From: Trichosphaerium sp. ATCC 40318
Lineage: Eukaryota > Discosea > Flabellinia > Trichosidae
DNA: 64,000 bases
NCBI GenBank assembly: GCA_038496445.1
Contig: JALMLS010000013.1
Location: 124,001-188,000 of the forward strand
Direction: 5' to 3'
Shown here: piece after piece, positions 9,159 through 21,081 of the stretch
Position numbering within the stretch: position 1 is the stretch's first letter
Layout: the number at the start of each line of letters is the position of its first letter
The notes under the pieces: generated by a model
Databases searched by the model: none
What the model was told of the DNA's origin: nothing
What the model saw: only the letters and a program-made list of their open reading frames with translations
Made by a program: the position numbers and the translations under genes

Positions 9159-12100
9159 ATGAGCAGCCAGCCCAAAACACGAAGAGAGCGAAGAAAATCA
9201 AAACTAGACTCTCTGAACAGTAATATACTAGGAGCACCCCGAAATGCGATCTGGAGACAGCCAACGCCGTTTAAGAAGACTCAGAACTACGCTGTTGCAA
9301 AAGAGAATGAATTCTTTCGCATGTACAAAACAAAAGCGGGTATACTCTCAAGCTGGTTTTACAGCCCAGAGTACATCATTGTGATACTGGTAAGCAAAGA
9401 TTGAACCATGATGCAAAACCAGCTTTTATTTTATTCGTTGTTTGACAATCGGAACACACTCCGTTGTTTTCTACTTATAACGAGCATCTAGAACGCAGAT
9501 AAGCAACTAATCGCTCGTGCTGAAAACGTTCATGTTATCGAAGGCCAGTGGAATTGGATATACGCTACAATATATCCCAAGCTAAGCAAGTACGTTTGCG
9601 CATTATATTTAGGTTTTTTTTTGCAGTTTGATTTTTGTTTTATTCTACAACGAATAACACGTCTCATTGTAATGAGTGTATCTTTTACTAATGTGTTTTC
9701 ATCAAAAGAGACGGGAACGAACGGGAGGAAATGTTGCGATACATCGAAAACAAGTTTAAAATACTCGCAGAGATGGATTCAAGCGAAAGTATATCCTCTG
9801 AGCGTGAAAGCGTTGAGAAATATTTTCACAAAGAATTCGGGTTACCACGCACTGAAAAGCTTGTCGTTCGTACGTCATTGTAATATATACATTATTTTTA
9901 ATACCACCAAGTGAATCTAGAGTCTTATTTGTTGACGTGACGGATTTTTTTATTATTTTCTTTAAAAACTATTAAAACCCCGTGTTTAACGTTACACATG
10001 GGCTTTGATATTATATTTTGATCGCGTATTCAGCTGTAAACAGGCGGTGAACATATTTTACTTCGAAATTCTTTTTTGAGTTTTTTTTGATCTTTCTGAT
10101 GTTTACGCACCTTCACGTCATCATTTTTTTATTTATATATGCTCACATCATCAATTAGACTGTTATTGTTCTTACTGGGATCGTGCTGCGTATCATGGTA
10201 TTCTGTACATCGGAGAAAACTATCTTTGTTTTTATTCTGCCTCTTATAACATCAAAATGATTGTACCTCTATCTAAGGTTGTCTGTACGCATGAACATCT
10301 ATTTTATCGTAAATATAAATCTAACGATTTCTGAAATAACAGCTGTCAAAAAGAGAGATGATAAACGTGAAGTCCCGGAAGCTGTAATGCTACAAACACA
10401 TGATAAAAAAGAGGTGACATTATTTTTTTTTCTTCTCATGAAATTTTTTTTTTTGTTGAAACTCTTGACGTGTAATCTGACTTTTCTTAACAGCATTTTT
10501 TGGCAAATTTTTATAATAGAGAGGATACATTTTATCTATTAGTACAAGTTTGGGATTCGTATATGGAGCGTAGGCTTAGAAAAGTTCAAAAAACGAAAAC
10601 ATATGTAAGTCCTTTTTTTTTCTGCTTGAATTTTTTATGTTCTTCTTCTCACTCGATTCTTAGGATAGGATGAGTAAGTCTTTACCTAAATTACCGGCCA
10701 TGCCTGGAAAAGAGATGGAGAGGCGACAGCGACCAAGCACAGTAAGACATCGTCAAATCAAGAAGAATTGCGTAAATCTTAACTTTTGGCTTGCAGGTTT
10801 ATTCTACAAATACCGATTTGGCGTGTATTAGACGTGATGAAGCATTTAGAAGACTTTTTAATATGCCAAAGACAGTGCAGCTTGAGAAAGGTTCGGAAAA
10901 ATAAGGTTTTATTTCTGTTGTACTGATCAGTTGTTTTAGAAGCACCCTGTTCCCTGTATCAACCTGTTAAGGTACCAGAAGGAATGATATACTTGACTGC
11001 AAATTTTATTTGCTATTACTCAAATCATCCATTTGCAAGAGTACGTAATGTCACAATTTTGAGTATTCTGTAGAGTTGCTTCTAAATAATTTTGTTTAGG
11101 TTATTATTATTGCACATGATGTGAAGGAGGTGACGTCTTTACCTGAAGAAAAAAAAATAAGAATATCATCTCTTTCTACTGGCAAGGTATGTTTTTATTG
11201 TCAGAAGAATGTTGTTTTGTGACAAAAACGTGATACAAACAGAATGGCTTAATTAACAATTTGTTAAGTTTGTCGAATTCATATTTCAAACAAATGCTGC
11301 TTATGAAGAGATAAATGATGCTTTGTATATAAAATGGCGTTTATTAACAAGAAGTTACGATACTGGAACTTTTATGAAACCCTTACCTAAAAAAACGTGC
11401 GTGTTGTGGTGTTTGGTTGGGTTTTTTGAGATTGGAAAGTTAATTTTTTTTTTGGTTTAGGAATAAAGGTGTTGATCAATTGCGTAAAATGTATAATATA
11501 ACGGACGAAGAACGTCAAAAGGCGCTAATTGTGACTTGGGATAAATATTTTAAGAAATATGGATGGGGTGACATGTGCGTTAAATGATTTGTTGTTGAAC
11601 TTTCTACGTTGTTTTTTTATGTTCTTTTCGTGTTCTTATTTGGTTTATAGGATTATTCAGACTGAAGAATTTCTTACTATGATCAGCGGTGGTATACCAG
11701 AAATGTATAGAGGTACTAAAAAGTGATTAATTATTAACTATACAGGAGAGGTATGTTGTTCAAAAAATTTACTTTTTTTTTTAATAGGAGTAATGTGGCA
11801 GCTTTGTTCTGGTGCTCTATTTCTTAAGCTTGAAAAGTTAGCTAGTGGAGTTCCTGATTACTTTAATGATCTCTTAAATGATGTAAAAATAAGTGGAGAT
11901 CCTGATACCATCGATGAAATTGAGCGTGTACGATACCAACATTTAAACGTTTTCTTTGCTAAATGTTGCTTCGTAGGATCTTGAACGTAGTTTCCCTAAG
12001 CACCCATACTTTCAATCTGCAGAAGGTATATCAAAACTACGTAATGTTTTAACTGCGTATGCATGCCGAAATGTTGATGTGGGGTATTGTCAGTCTATGG

Positions 12101-13905
12101 TACACTTGACTAATATAATGTCTCCGTTTTAACGATTTATTTTTAGAATATTGTTGCTGCTCTTTTGCTTTTATTCATGGATGATACTGAAGCTTTCTAT
12201 CTTTTATCAACAATATGTGAAGAACTTATACCACAGTATTACAATCGGGCAATGATTGGATCAATAGTAGATCAAGGCGTACTTACAGGTACGTTTTTTG
12301 GACATGTTTTTCGTAAAGTGCCAGTTTCTCATTTTACCCCTTTTAGATATTCTGTATAGTAAAATGCCTGAACTGGCGGACCATATCACTAAAAAAGATG
12401 TTCCATTGTCAACAGTCACAATGCCTTGGTTTTTAACGTTATACATTGGCTATATCCCCATGCAGGTACGTTATTGTCTGTTGCTTGTAATTTCGCTCAA
12501 AGCTGTTTTATTTTTTTCCTCTGCCACATTCATGTTCCTTATTCTTGTTTGTAGGCAACTCTTCGCGTTTTAGACAGATTTTTCTTTGCTGGTGCTCAAA
12601 GCCTTTTCCAAGCTGGATTGGCATTGTTGAAAATGAATGGCGACAGAATGATGGAAACAGATGATGGGTACTATTCCTTTTCTCGTCTTTATCAATTAGT
12701 CACTTACTTTGATAATCATAGATATCATATTGTTGTCATTCTTAAAGAAAACACGAGCAAGGCTGATGAAGATAGCTCAAGAGAGTTCCTTAAGGTACTT
12801 GTTTAAGAAATTGTGATTTTTCGAAATAAAAAGGCTTTACTAAGTATTCTTTAGATTGCTTTTGAAGAATTTGATGGGTTAGATTTGAAGCCGTTAGCAG
12901 ACAGAAAGTATTTACATAAAAGTCGTATTATTAAAGAGGTTGAAGCTAATTCAAAACGTGGACATCTACAGAACCTTCAGTCTACTACAAAACGTGCGCA
13001 TCTTAACTGTTCATTCCAGTTTCAAAGAATTTTTATGTACACGTGATATGTACTGGTATTGTTACCACATATTTCTATACATACACTTGTGTGTGCTCCT
13101 AGTTCTTGACTGTGAGCACGTATCACTTATAAAGAGAAAGTGCTGTTGGGTTTTTTCTTTGTGCTAATTTTTGCGTTAGTATCCGCTAAGGAGCTGACGT
13201 ACATCTATGACTACTTTTTATGGAGTCAAGATTTGCTTAATAGTGGTGAAGAAGACTTGACAGTAGATAGAGAACTATTTGATAGGCTTTTGATAAATCT
13301 ATGTCCTGCTTTAGGCGGTATGCCTGAGGTTCTTGCTAAACTGTTTAAAGTACGGTTTACTTGATTATTTCAGTCTTGTATGCTTATATGAGTATTTTAG
13401 ATGGCTGCACATGATGTTAGTCAGACTGTATCATTACATGAGTTTGCTAGATGGACGTCACCACTACTTCGTGGTACATTGAAGGAAAAGTTCAAAGGTA
13501 GTTTTTTTAAAGTAAATGTTTTGATTTCTTTGCTCCTTTGTGTGATTGCTAAATACTTCTTTCAGTTTGCTTTTTGGTATACGCTAAGGACGAATCTGAT
13601 TGTGCTACACAAGTTCAAACGTTGAATATCCTTGAGTTGCTCTTAGCGTACGTTATAAACGAAAAAAAAACCTTAGAAGTACTAATTCGTTTTTTCAGAT
13701 TTTATCAGCATGTCGAGCTTGATGTCTTTGTTTTTGTTCAAATGGTGTTTGATCGTCTTGGTGAAGCTGAGGATGGCACAGTTAGCTATAAACAACTTCA
13801 TACTGAGCTTATTATTAATGGGTTATTGCGAGAGTTGTTTCAGCTTAAAGTTAAAAGATTAAGACCACGAACAAATCGGAAAAAAAGGCTGGCTAACACC
13901 AAATG
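9159..13905 (+). CDS. TBC1D8/9-like RabGAP (GRAM-GRAM-TBC-EF-hand)
   Basis: About nineteen exons chain in phase from the ATG at 9159. Domain order follows TBC1D8/TBC1D9. A short lead has [13 protein letters not shown] first GRAM domain has [27 protein letters not shown] and MIVPLSK. A second GRAM starts at [15 protein letters not shown] and continues [19 protein letters not shown]. The TBC domain starts at [19 protein letters not shown] and contains [26 protein letters not shown] and [22 protein letters not shown]-terminal EF-hand-like region ([20 protein letters not shown]) follows. The arginine finger of the IxxDxxR motif should fall in the exon pair near 11930-12010 (IERV.../[10 protein letters not shown]); it is best read as DLERSFP, so Arg appears retained. 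The glutamine finger YCQ is present (GYCQSM). It probably switches off a Rab GTPase on membranes. A CACGTG site lies 138 bp upstream of the start. Confidence 0.9.
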
Positions 13906-14378
13906 ATAAAAAGAAAAGAAAGAAAAAAAAAAAGAAAAAAATGAGAATAAATGTAAATGATCTATTGTAATTTGTATTGGCATTCTTTTGTTTTAAACAG
14001 CACAACTTTGTAAGATGAGAAAAATGTTTTTCCACGTTCAATTCCATACTAAGTGTAGTAGATGTTTGTGCAAAGAAATGTGTTTCATACTTTTTTCTCT
14101 TTTCGTTTGTTGGGAATAAAACATTTGCGCTTGGTAATGGATTGGTGGAAAATGTCACCTTGTCTTGTGCATTACCTACCAAGGTCGTAATTTATCTGTT
14201 GATAGTTTAGTTTGTCAAAAGTGGTACTAGCCACATCAGCAACTTTCTGCAAATACAAGTTATTACTTCAGTCTGCAGCTGAAACAGAATGGGCATGAAT
14301 TTCAGCTTTATGTTTATTTAAGTCTAAGTACGTGATAGATGTAGAATTGTTATGCTAAGCTTGCAATTACAGAAATGT
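13906..14378. other. Intergenic
   Basis: Between two convergent genes. It begins with an A-rich stretch (13908-13945) that could serve 3'-end formation. No coding frame is supported. Confidence 0.4.
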
Positions 14379-15883
14379 CTAAGGAATAAAAGACAATGAT
14401 TTTTTTAAGTAGTCCCACTTAACACCAATAGTTAGCTCTGTGTGATAATCTTCAACTGTGACTGCCATATTGTCAGAAAAAAGATGACAAAGCTCAGGTA
14501 TTAGTGCTTCAATTGCTTCCGCTGTAAATGGTGTTCTCCTAATTTCAAGGGTATGAATACCTTTGAGTGCTTTGACACCTACATTACTGATTGAGAACAC
14601 CCAATTAAGCGAATGGTATGGACCCCTGATAAAGCTTTCAAACCTTCATCAGTAACATCAGTGTATGAAAGATCAATAGTGTGAACATGTTTTAGTGCTT
14701 TGATACCTTCATCACTGATATCTTTGCACCCCATCAAAGAAATGGTGTGGATTCCTTTCAATGATTTGAGAGCTTCATCTGTAAAAAAAGCAGTGTATGA
14801 AAGATCAATACTATGCACATCTCTTAGCATTTTTATACCCTTGTCTTCTACTGTTGTGAATGAAAGAGAAATACTATGAACACCTTTGAGTGCCTGGATT
14901 CCTTTATCTGTTATATCATAACAGCTATCAAGAATAACGGTATGTGCACCTTGCAAAGCTTTTAATCCGTTATCTGTTATCTCGGTATAACTGATATCAA
15001 TACAATAAACACCCTTCATATACTCGAGCCCTTCATCAGTTACTGCTGTGGATGAAAGATTGATGCTATGAGCACCTGCTAGCGCTTTAATGCTTTCATC
15101 TGTTATTTCTTTACAGCCACTCAAAGCAATAGTGTGAGCACCTGATAAAGCCTTGACACCTTCACCTGTTACTTGTTTGCAATCACTTATGTCAATATTA
15201 TGTACACCTGCTAATAAAGAAATACCCTTATCTGTAATCAGTTCACAAGAATTTAGGTCAATAGTATGTACACCTGAAAACGCCTTCAAGCCTTCATCTG
15301 TTACATTTGTATATGATAAATCAATCTCATGTACACCTGCTAAAGTGATCAAACCTTCATCCGTTATTGATTCACAAAAGTGTAATTTAATAGTATGTAC
15401 ACCTGCCAACGCCTTCAAGCCTTCATCTGTTACATTTGTATATGATAAATCAATCTCATGTACACCTGCTAATGCCTTCAAACCTTCATCCGTTATTGAT
15501 TCGCAAGAGTGTAATTTGATAGTATGTACACCTGACAATGTCTTCAAATATTCATCTGTTACATTCATGGACGACAAGTTAATCTTATGTACACCTTTCA
15601 ATGCCTGAATAGTGTCATCTGTGATAGATTCATAACAAAACATGTTTAAAGCCGTATTCTGGAGCAACGGACTTCCAGAAAGCATTTGAACCTCGGTTTC
15701 TGTTTTAACATTGATACGACCATATCCAACATGGTTGTGAACAATATGTCGTAAATAGTGGCACGTTTGGGCTGTACGGAGTGTGTATGGCCCTTGTTTC
15801 AGAATAAGCACTATTATTTCCATTGGAAGCGCTACAAGGTCAAATTCATGCTCGCTTGTGTTGTTTGAGTCTTTTAATTCCAT
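14379..15883 (-). CDS. F-box-like LRR protein with a C-terminal frameshift
   Basis: The main frame (15883-14579, 434 residues) begins with the same F-box-like block as the 2943 gene (FDLVALPMEIIVLILKQGP, YLRHIVHNHVGYGRINV). About sixteen LRRs follow (GVHEIDLSYTNVTDEGLKA, GVHTIKLHSCESITDEG). It stops at LIGCSQSVM, but the next frame continues directly with SNVGVKALKGIHTLEIRRTP and a non-repeat C-terminus ending at 14379 (VKWDYLKKSLSFIP). A one- or two-base indel near 14590 therefore separates an otherwise normal C-terminal cap. The gene is either recently broken, misassembled, or makes a shorter protein. It is head to head with the MORN-type gene at 16412. Confidence 0.85.
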
Positions 15884-16411
15884 TTTAAATTACAAATAAT
15901 CGCTTTGTAAAAACCGCTTTATATAAACGTTGAATACCCAGCGTAGGTTTTGGTGTTGAGTATTGCGACCCCAAAGTAAAAATCGCTAACTAGTTTGTCC
16001 ACGTGATTTCTTACTTTATTTGACCGCAACAGCTTCGCTGTACCAATTTTCTTGGCTTAAACTCGTTGTGGAAAGAAACGGTACTATTTCGGTCTTCCAT
16101 TGTATGAAAAGCCACTTTTTTAGTTCAAAAGACTGAAGTCATTCTTGTCTTATACTCGTAACAAAAATAATTATTGCACTACATATTTGTGATGTTATTT
16201 CTAGCGAGAGTGAGGCTGATAATAGAAAGGATAGAGCGTTGCTTAGTACCTCAATAACAAATGCTAACACATTCTTTAATTATCACGTGATAAAATGTGC
16301 CAATACACCTACTTTAGTCAAGTACAGTCACTAAGAAATTTTAGCGGGTGATCAACACGTTGGTGTTCCAACCAAAACACCTTTCACGCTTTCAATAAAG
16401 AAGGTAACACA
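15884..16411. promoter_or_regulatory. Shared promoter of a head-to-head F-box/LRR and F-box/MORN pair
   Basis: 528 bp between two divergent start codons. Two CACGTG palindromes are placed almost symmetrically: 16000-16005, 117 bp from the LRR start, and 16284-16289, 123 bp from the MORN start. The second is embedded in the 14-bp perfect palindrome TTATCACGTGATAA. This suggests shared bHLH-type control; the factor is unknown. Confidence 0.55.
16280..16293. promoter_or_regulatory. 14-bp palindrome with CACGTG core
   Basis: TTATCACGTGATAA is fully palindromic. It is the clearest example of the CACGTG element that recurs through the window, here 119 bp before the F-box/MORN start. CACGTG, especially as RTCACGTG, is a target of bHLH factors such as fungal Cbf1 and animal TFEB (general knowledge). 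Confidence 0.6.
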
Positions 16412-16945
16412 ATGAACAGCACAAATACTGACACCAAATCAACTGTTTGTCATCTATTTAACCTTCCAATTGAGTTACATCTTGATATCATCGATTTAGA
16501 CACCGAAACGTATTCTATATGGCCTATACTATCAAAGCATACAGCAATAACAACGAGGTTTGATCACGACTTGAACAAACATGGTAAATGGAGAAAACAA
16601 CAAAGTGGAGTGTTTTTTTTACAACAAAATTGGGAGCATGGTTTAAGACACGGAGAGCACAAGGAGTGGTTGAGTAATGGACAAATGATAAAATATTGCT
16701 CTTATATTAACGGGGAAAAAGAAGGAGAGTCTAAATCATGGTTCTTGACTGGTCAATTACTAAAACAGTGTTTTTATGTTAAAGGTAAAAAACATGGTAA
16801 TTACAAAAAGTGGTATCTCAGGCAGCGACCACGGACCTTTTGTCAGTATGTTAATGGTAAACTTCACGGAGAATACCTATACTGGGCTAGATGGGGTAGC
16901 TTAAGGAAGCATCACTACTATGAAAGTGATATGAGAGTATGGTAG
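16412..16945 (+). CDS. F-box-like MORN/YwqK-repeat protein (short)
   Basis: Intronless, 177 residues. The N-terminus LFNLPIELHLDIIDLDTE followed by WPILSKHTAITTRFDHDLNK is the F-box-like head shared with the genes at 40759 and 45808. About five repeats follow (HGEHKEWLSNGQM, EGESKSWFLTGQL, HGNYKKWY, HGEYLYWARWG). This is less than half the repeat number of its relatives, so it may be a contracted copy, although it is intact. Function is inferred only by family: probable SCF adaptor with a MORN-like binding surface. Confidence 0.82.
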   Translation: MNSTNTDTKSTVCHLFNLPIELHLDIIDLDTETYSIWPILSKHTAITTRFDHDLNKHGKWRKQQSGVFFLQQNWEHGLRHGEHKEWLSNGQMIKYCSYINGEKEGESKSWFLTGQLLKQCFYVKGKKHGNYKKWYLRQRPRTFCQYVNGKLHGEYLYWARWGSLRKHHYYESDMRVW

Positions 16946-17119
16946 TTGAAGGTTAGTTCAATAATAATAAACAAGCCATTGCCTTTCAGAAACATGTGCT
17001 TTAGTTTTGTATACCTTTGTACTTTCACAATGTTAACAAAGCATACAAGTCTCTTGCCACCGCTTGTACTCATCATGTATTACCATTGACATAGGAACAA
17101 AGTCAACTTCTTCATTGTC

Positions 17120-17455
17120 ATGGTTTTAAATACGTCATCTATGAATCTACAAATCAAAGAACTCTTCCCAACCACAATCTCCTATGAGCCAGATTTTGAA
17201 CTAATAATAGCAGAATACATTGGCAAACAACTAAACATTAACCAATACTGAATCTTTGAAACAGGCGAACCGTTTAAAGACTATGTAACTGAAACAAGGC
17301 ACCTAAATTACAATAGTAAACACATCACACATACCGGATCATTCTCACAACCTAGATTCTTAACTTTGCATCTAAACGTGGCGAGTTTGCTACCTAGTAT
17401 GATGATGGTAAGAAATAGAGAAGGCGCATATTGTTTAGCCTGGCAGTTGCTTTAG
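17120..17455 (+). pseudogene. Unknown ORF interrupted by one TGA
   Basis: The frame opens at an ATG (MVLNTSSMNLQIKELFPTT), runs 43 codons to a TGA at 17249-17251, and stays open for another 67 codons (IFETGEPFKDYV, HITHTGSFSQPRFLTL) to a TAG. Both halves read like one protein. There is no suitable splice pair around the TGA. I do not recognise the family. It is most likely a decayed gene; a sequencing error or readthrough cannot be excluded. Confidence 0.4.
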
Positions 17456-17719
17456 TTGGGATTTGTAAGAATTTCGGCTTGCTCAACTAAGAATGCGTAG
17501 GAAGGAACGTCTTCACCAAGCACTTATTGATTGACGGATTTTCGGGTTTGGTCTTCAGGAGTAAGCATTGACCGAGAAAAAGTAGTACAATACACCCACA
17601 GTATTAGAGCCTGTATCTACTCTTGTTTATTCTTGTACAAAGAGTTTAAAGCACACCTAAGTAAGTATAAATAAGTGATCGCTTGAAAGCCACAGATAAA
17701 CTGTTTAGCAAGTTAATAA

Positions 17720-19144
17720 ATGATTTTAGGCGTAATGGAGCGAAGAACAAAGGCTGAAGCTTCACATGAACGATTTGAATACAAACCAAACCTTATTGAG
17801 CTTTTAGACATCCCACCAGAGATAATCGCTTACACACTTGAGTTTGTGGACGCTAAATCTCGATACCCTGTTTCTCAAAGCTGCAAACGACTTTTTGATA
17901 TCATTCACCATCACGTTGGCTACAAGCGAATATATGTTAAATCAGCTTCAAGTTGTTATCGTCTTTCAGGAAGTCCTCTTCTCAAAAACACCACAATAGA
18001 AATAACAAGAGAATTTCATGATGCAAAAGACAGTGATCTTGCTTCTCTGTCTGGTGTTCGCAACCTGGAACTCTATCATGCCAATCAGATAACAGACGAA
18101 GGATTGAAGTATGTTCAAGGCGCAGCTCACATTGTATTGTTTTGTTGCCCATTAATCACAGACTCTGGAATTATGATGCTTGCAAAACACTTAAAGTACA
18201 TATATATTTATCATGTTGATTGTATAACTGAACTTGGTTTGCAATCACTTGCTGGGATACAACATGTTGAAATTCACAATTGTAAAAGTGTAACAGATAA
18301 TGTCTTAAAAGCATTGTCTGGAGTACATACCATCAACCTATCTAATTGCAACAATTTTACTAACGCAGGAGTTGCAGCACTTGCTGGTGCACATGACATT
18401 AATTTGATTAGTACACCTGTTACTGATGATGGCATTAAGGCGTTAGCAGGTGTTCATACCATAGACATAAGCCTTACAAAAGTAAGTGATGAAGGTATTG
18501 CTGCTTTGGCTGGTGTTCACACAATAGCGCTATTTCGAACGTCAGTTACGGATACAGGAGTGTCAGCATTGGCTGGCGTACACAGCATAATTTTACACCA
18601 AACACAAGTAACTGATATTGGTGTGTCAGCATTGAGTGGTGTTTATTGCATCAATTTGATAGAAACAGCAGTAACAGATAAATGTATACCATCATTAGCA
18701 GGTGTACATACCATAAACTTGGATACTACAATAGTCACAGATGTGTCAGCACTGGCAGGTGTCCATACTATAAATTTGAGATACACAAAAGTAACTGATG
18801 AAGGTATTACAGCTTTAGCAGGTGTCCATACTATAAATTTGGAGCATACAGCAGTTACAGATTTAGGTGTGTCGGCTTTGGCTGGAGTACATAAGCTTGG
18901 TATTGCCTCATGTAAAGACATTACTGGTACATGTATGAAAAGTATTGCAGGTGTGCATGTGCTTGATGTTTCATCAACAAACGCAACAGCTGAATGGTTT
19001 CCGCCACTTCTTTCTGGTGGTCTTAAAGAATTATGCGTTTTATGGTGTGATAACCTCACAGATACATTTATTTGTGATCTACATATGAGCAACGTTAAAA
19101 TGATTGAGAGCGAAGATGACCAGGTGTTTCTTTTTGACTGTTGA
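17720..19144 (+). CDS. F-box-like LRR protein (474 aa)
   Basis: Intronless. The F-box-like head differs from the 2943 type: LLDIPPEIIAYTLEFVDAKS, then PVSQSCKRLFDIIHHHVGY. It keeps the shared GSPLLKNT linker. About fifteen LRRs follow: divergent ones first (NLELYHANQITDEGLKYV), then a homogenised central set (GVHTINL...VTDEGIAALA), then a C-terminal cap ending in VFLFDC. Starts at 17720 and 17735 are both in frame; the ATG-Gly-Val-Met lead is kept in the inverted partial copy at 45512, supporting the upstream one. The central array is missing from that copy. Confidence 0.87.
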   Translation: MILGVMERRTKAEASHERFEYKPNLIELLDIPPEIIAYTLEFVDAKSRYPVSQSCKRLFDIIHHHVGYKRIYVKSASSCYRLSGSPLLKNTTIEITREFHDAKDSDLASLSGVRNLELYHANQITDEGLKYVQGAAHIVLFCCPLITDSGIMMLAKHLKYIYIYHVDCITELGLQSLAGIQHVEIHNCKSVTDNVLKALSGVHTINLSNCNNFTNAGVAALAGAHDINLISTPVTDDGIKALAGVHTIDISLTKVSDEGIAALAGVHTIALFRTSVTDTGVSALAGVHSIILHQTQVTDIGVSALSGVYCINLIETAVTDKCIPSLAGVHTINLDTTIVTDVSALAGVHTINLRYTKVTDEGITALAGVHTINLEHTAVTDLGVSALAGVHKLGIASCKDITGTCMKSIAGVHVLDVSSTNATAEWFPPLLSGGLKELCVLWCDNLTDTFICDLHMSNVKMIESEDDQVFLFDC

Positions 19145-20227
19145 AATGTAGTATCATAAAACTGACCATATTACCTTGTCAAGCCAATTAATAAAAAACC
19201 ACTTATTTTTAGATGATTCCAAACAGCTGTGACACCAAGTGTATCTTCACAATCTAAGAGAATTCTCATTTATTCACATGATTGTCATGCAAAATCAAAG
19301 ACAATGGATTTACTGTGATAGTGGTAATCTCGTATTTGAAATGGAGATCCTAACTCTTGGCTTGTTAGTTTAATTCTGGCTGTCTCTTCTTAGGGTGTTA
19401 AGTTGTTTATGTATCCGTAAGCTTGACTGTAGTGGCGTAGCAAAGCTTCCTTTGAAGTTGGACAGTATAGAGAACGTTCACTGCAACACAAAAGGGAACA
19501 TGAAATAAGCTCACAAACGGCATTGCTAGCGAAACTTGTTGGTAGGCATTAACCTTTGTGATGGATTAGCAACATACAAGTGCGTTTAATAAAGTAACGC
19601 TAATAAATGACTCGGCCCCAATCGCGTTTTTAATAAGCTTGTGAAAGTGGATAAAAACTCATATACAAAAAGCCACGTTGCTACTTGTAACTGGTTTGTA
19701 AAACATCAGCTAAGAAATCAGAATTTTCTGCGAAATGGTCTTCTTTGTAGCCAGCTATGGCCGGTTAAACCCCAAGTTATACTATATAGTGATGGATGCT
19801 CGTGATAGTTTATTGGTATGAAAAAGCTATGATTGTAATGTGCGTACATACCTTCTGTTTCATTGATAACGCTTTGTCTTTAAAGCACCTCCTTTGATCC
19901 GTTTTATTTTGTCATTGGCCTTGTTGCTGTACATTTAGAGCAGAAACCATTTTAAGATACCTCAAGATCAATACCTATGTACAAAATTTGTTGCTCTAAT
20001 GAAGTGTAGAATGTTGCACCCTTTCATTTGACTGTCGTTTTTAGACACTTTAAAATTGTTGGAAGTAGCGAACAAAAGGGGTACAAAGAAATTGGTATCT
20101 TATCCAGCACGTGTGCTTTTCGGTATTATAAACACTTCCAAGACCAAACGTTGTTTTAAGTGAATACCAGACTTTGCTTGCGAAAATCTAAACAGCCGTT
20201 ATCTTTTATTTCATAAAGTAGCTCAGT
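19145..20227. other. Intergenic, 1.1 kb
   Basis: No coding frame, RNA gene or repeat is convincing here. A CACGTG palindrome (20108-20113) lies 115 bp upstream of the La-motif gene, with TATTATAAAC-like sequence just after it (about 20122-20131). Confidence 0.45.
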
Positions 20228-20983
20228 ATGAAACGTATGCGTGTAGAAAGTTCCCAAGACCATTTCGCTTACCAAACGGGAGCGTCAAACCTCTTTATGA
20301 AAGAAAATCGGCCGTTTAATGTACAGAACGTTGTCCCACTCAAATCGTCAATACAAACGCATAGTTCTAACCAAAACAAGAGAAAACTCGATAACTGTTC
20401 TACTCAATTAACAAAACGACCTCGCACGCAAGAAACAAGCGCAATGGTCATCACAGAGACGGAATCCGAGGATATTATCAAGTTTAAGATCCTTAAACAG
20501 GTCGAATACTATCTATCTCCAGCACACTTCTATAACAACAAGTCAATGCAACGTAAATTCATTCAGAGCAATAACTGGTTCCCAATAGCCGCACTAGTTA
20601 AGTTTAAAGAACTTCGCGCCTTGTTAAAGTCTCTAAACGCCACAAACACTACCAGTCGCGATATTATACTGAACGTGCTCCAAATGTCCAAAAAAATCGA
20701 CATTGACGAAACGGCATCGTGCATTAGACCAAAACGTGACGTTCCATCAATGAAACGAATCAAACAGACGTATTCAGTGTATTTTAGCGTTAAACAGAGA
20801 CTACGAAAAGATCAATGGCCAACAATTGATCAACTTGGTGATTACTTTGGTTGTTCTGGACTTGTTGTTCGTATCAAGATCTCTGGACATGCTAAAGGAT
20901 ATGTAGCAAGGGTAGAGTACTCTTCTAAAGATTCTGCTGCTCGCGCAGTCAAGCGTGGGCATAAGGGCGGTAGTGTAATTTAA
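20228..20983 (+). CDS. La-motif RNA-binding protein
   Basis: Intronless, 251 residues. After a disordered basic N-terminus (KRKLDNCSTQLTKRPR, a possible nuclear signal), residues about 78-160 fit a La motif: FKILKQVEYYLSPAHFYNN, then QSNNWFPIAALVKFKELRAL (family pattern: I-x-x-Q-V-E-Y-Y-F-S-x-x-N-L, then W-V-P-I). The segment from about residue 180 (YSVYFSVKQRLRKDQWPTID, then GYVARVEYSSKDSAARAV) could be a divergent RRM. La proteins bind 3' oligo(U) ends of RNA polymerase III transcripts; La-related proteins bind other RNAs. In the La signature the usual N is replaced by H in 'AHFYNN', so the RNA specificity may differ. It is shorter than typical La (about 400). Confidence 0.8.
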   Translation: MKRMRVESSQDHFAYQTGASNLFMKENRPFNVQNVVPLKSSIQTHSSNQNKRKLDNCSTQLTKRPRTQETSAMVITETESEDIIKFKILKQVEYYLSPAHFYNNKSMQRKFIQSNNWFPIAALVKFKELRALLKSLNATNTTSRDIILNVLQMSKKIDIDETASCIRPKRDVPSMKRIKQTYSVYFSVKQRLRKDQWPTIDQLGDYFGCSGLVVRIKISGHAKGYVARVEYSSKDSAARAVKRGHKGGSVI

Positions 20984-21081
20984 ACAAAAAAATGTAAAAA
21001 GTAAAAAAAACTAAGAAAACTTTCAGAGTTTGTCCAACCTTTGTCATGTTATTAGCTTCCGGCTACGGTACAATAAGTTGT

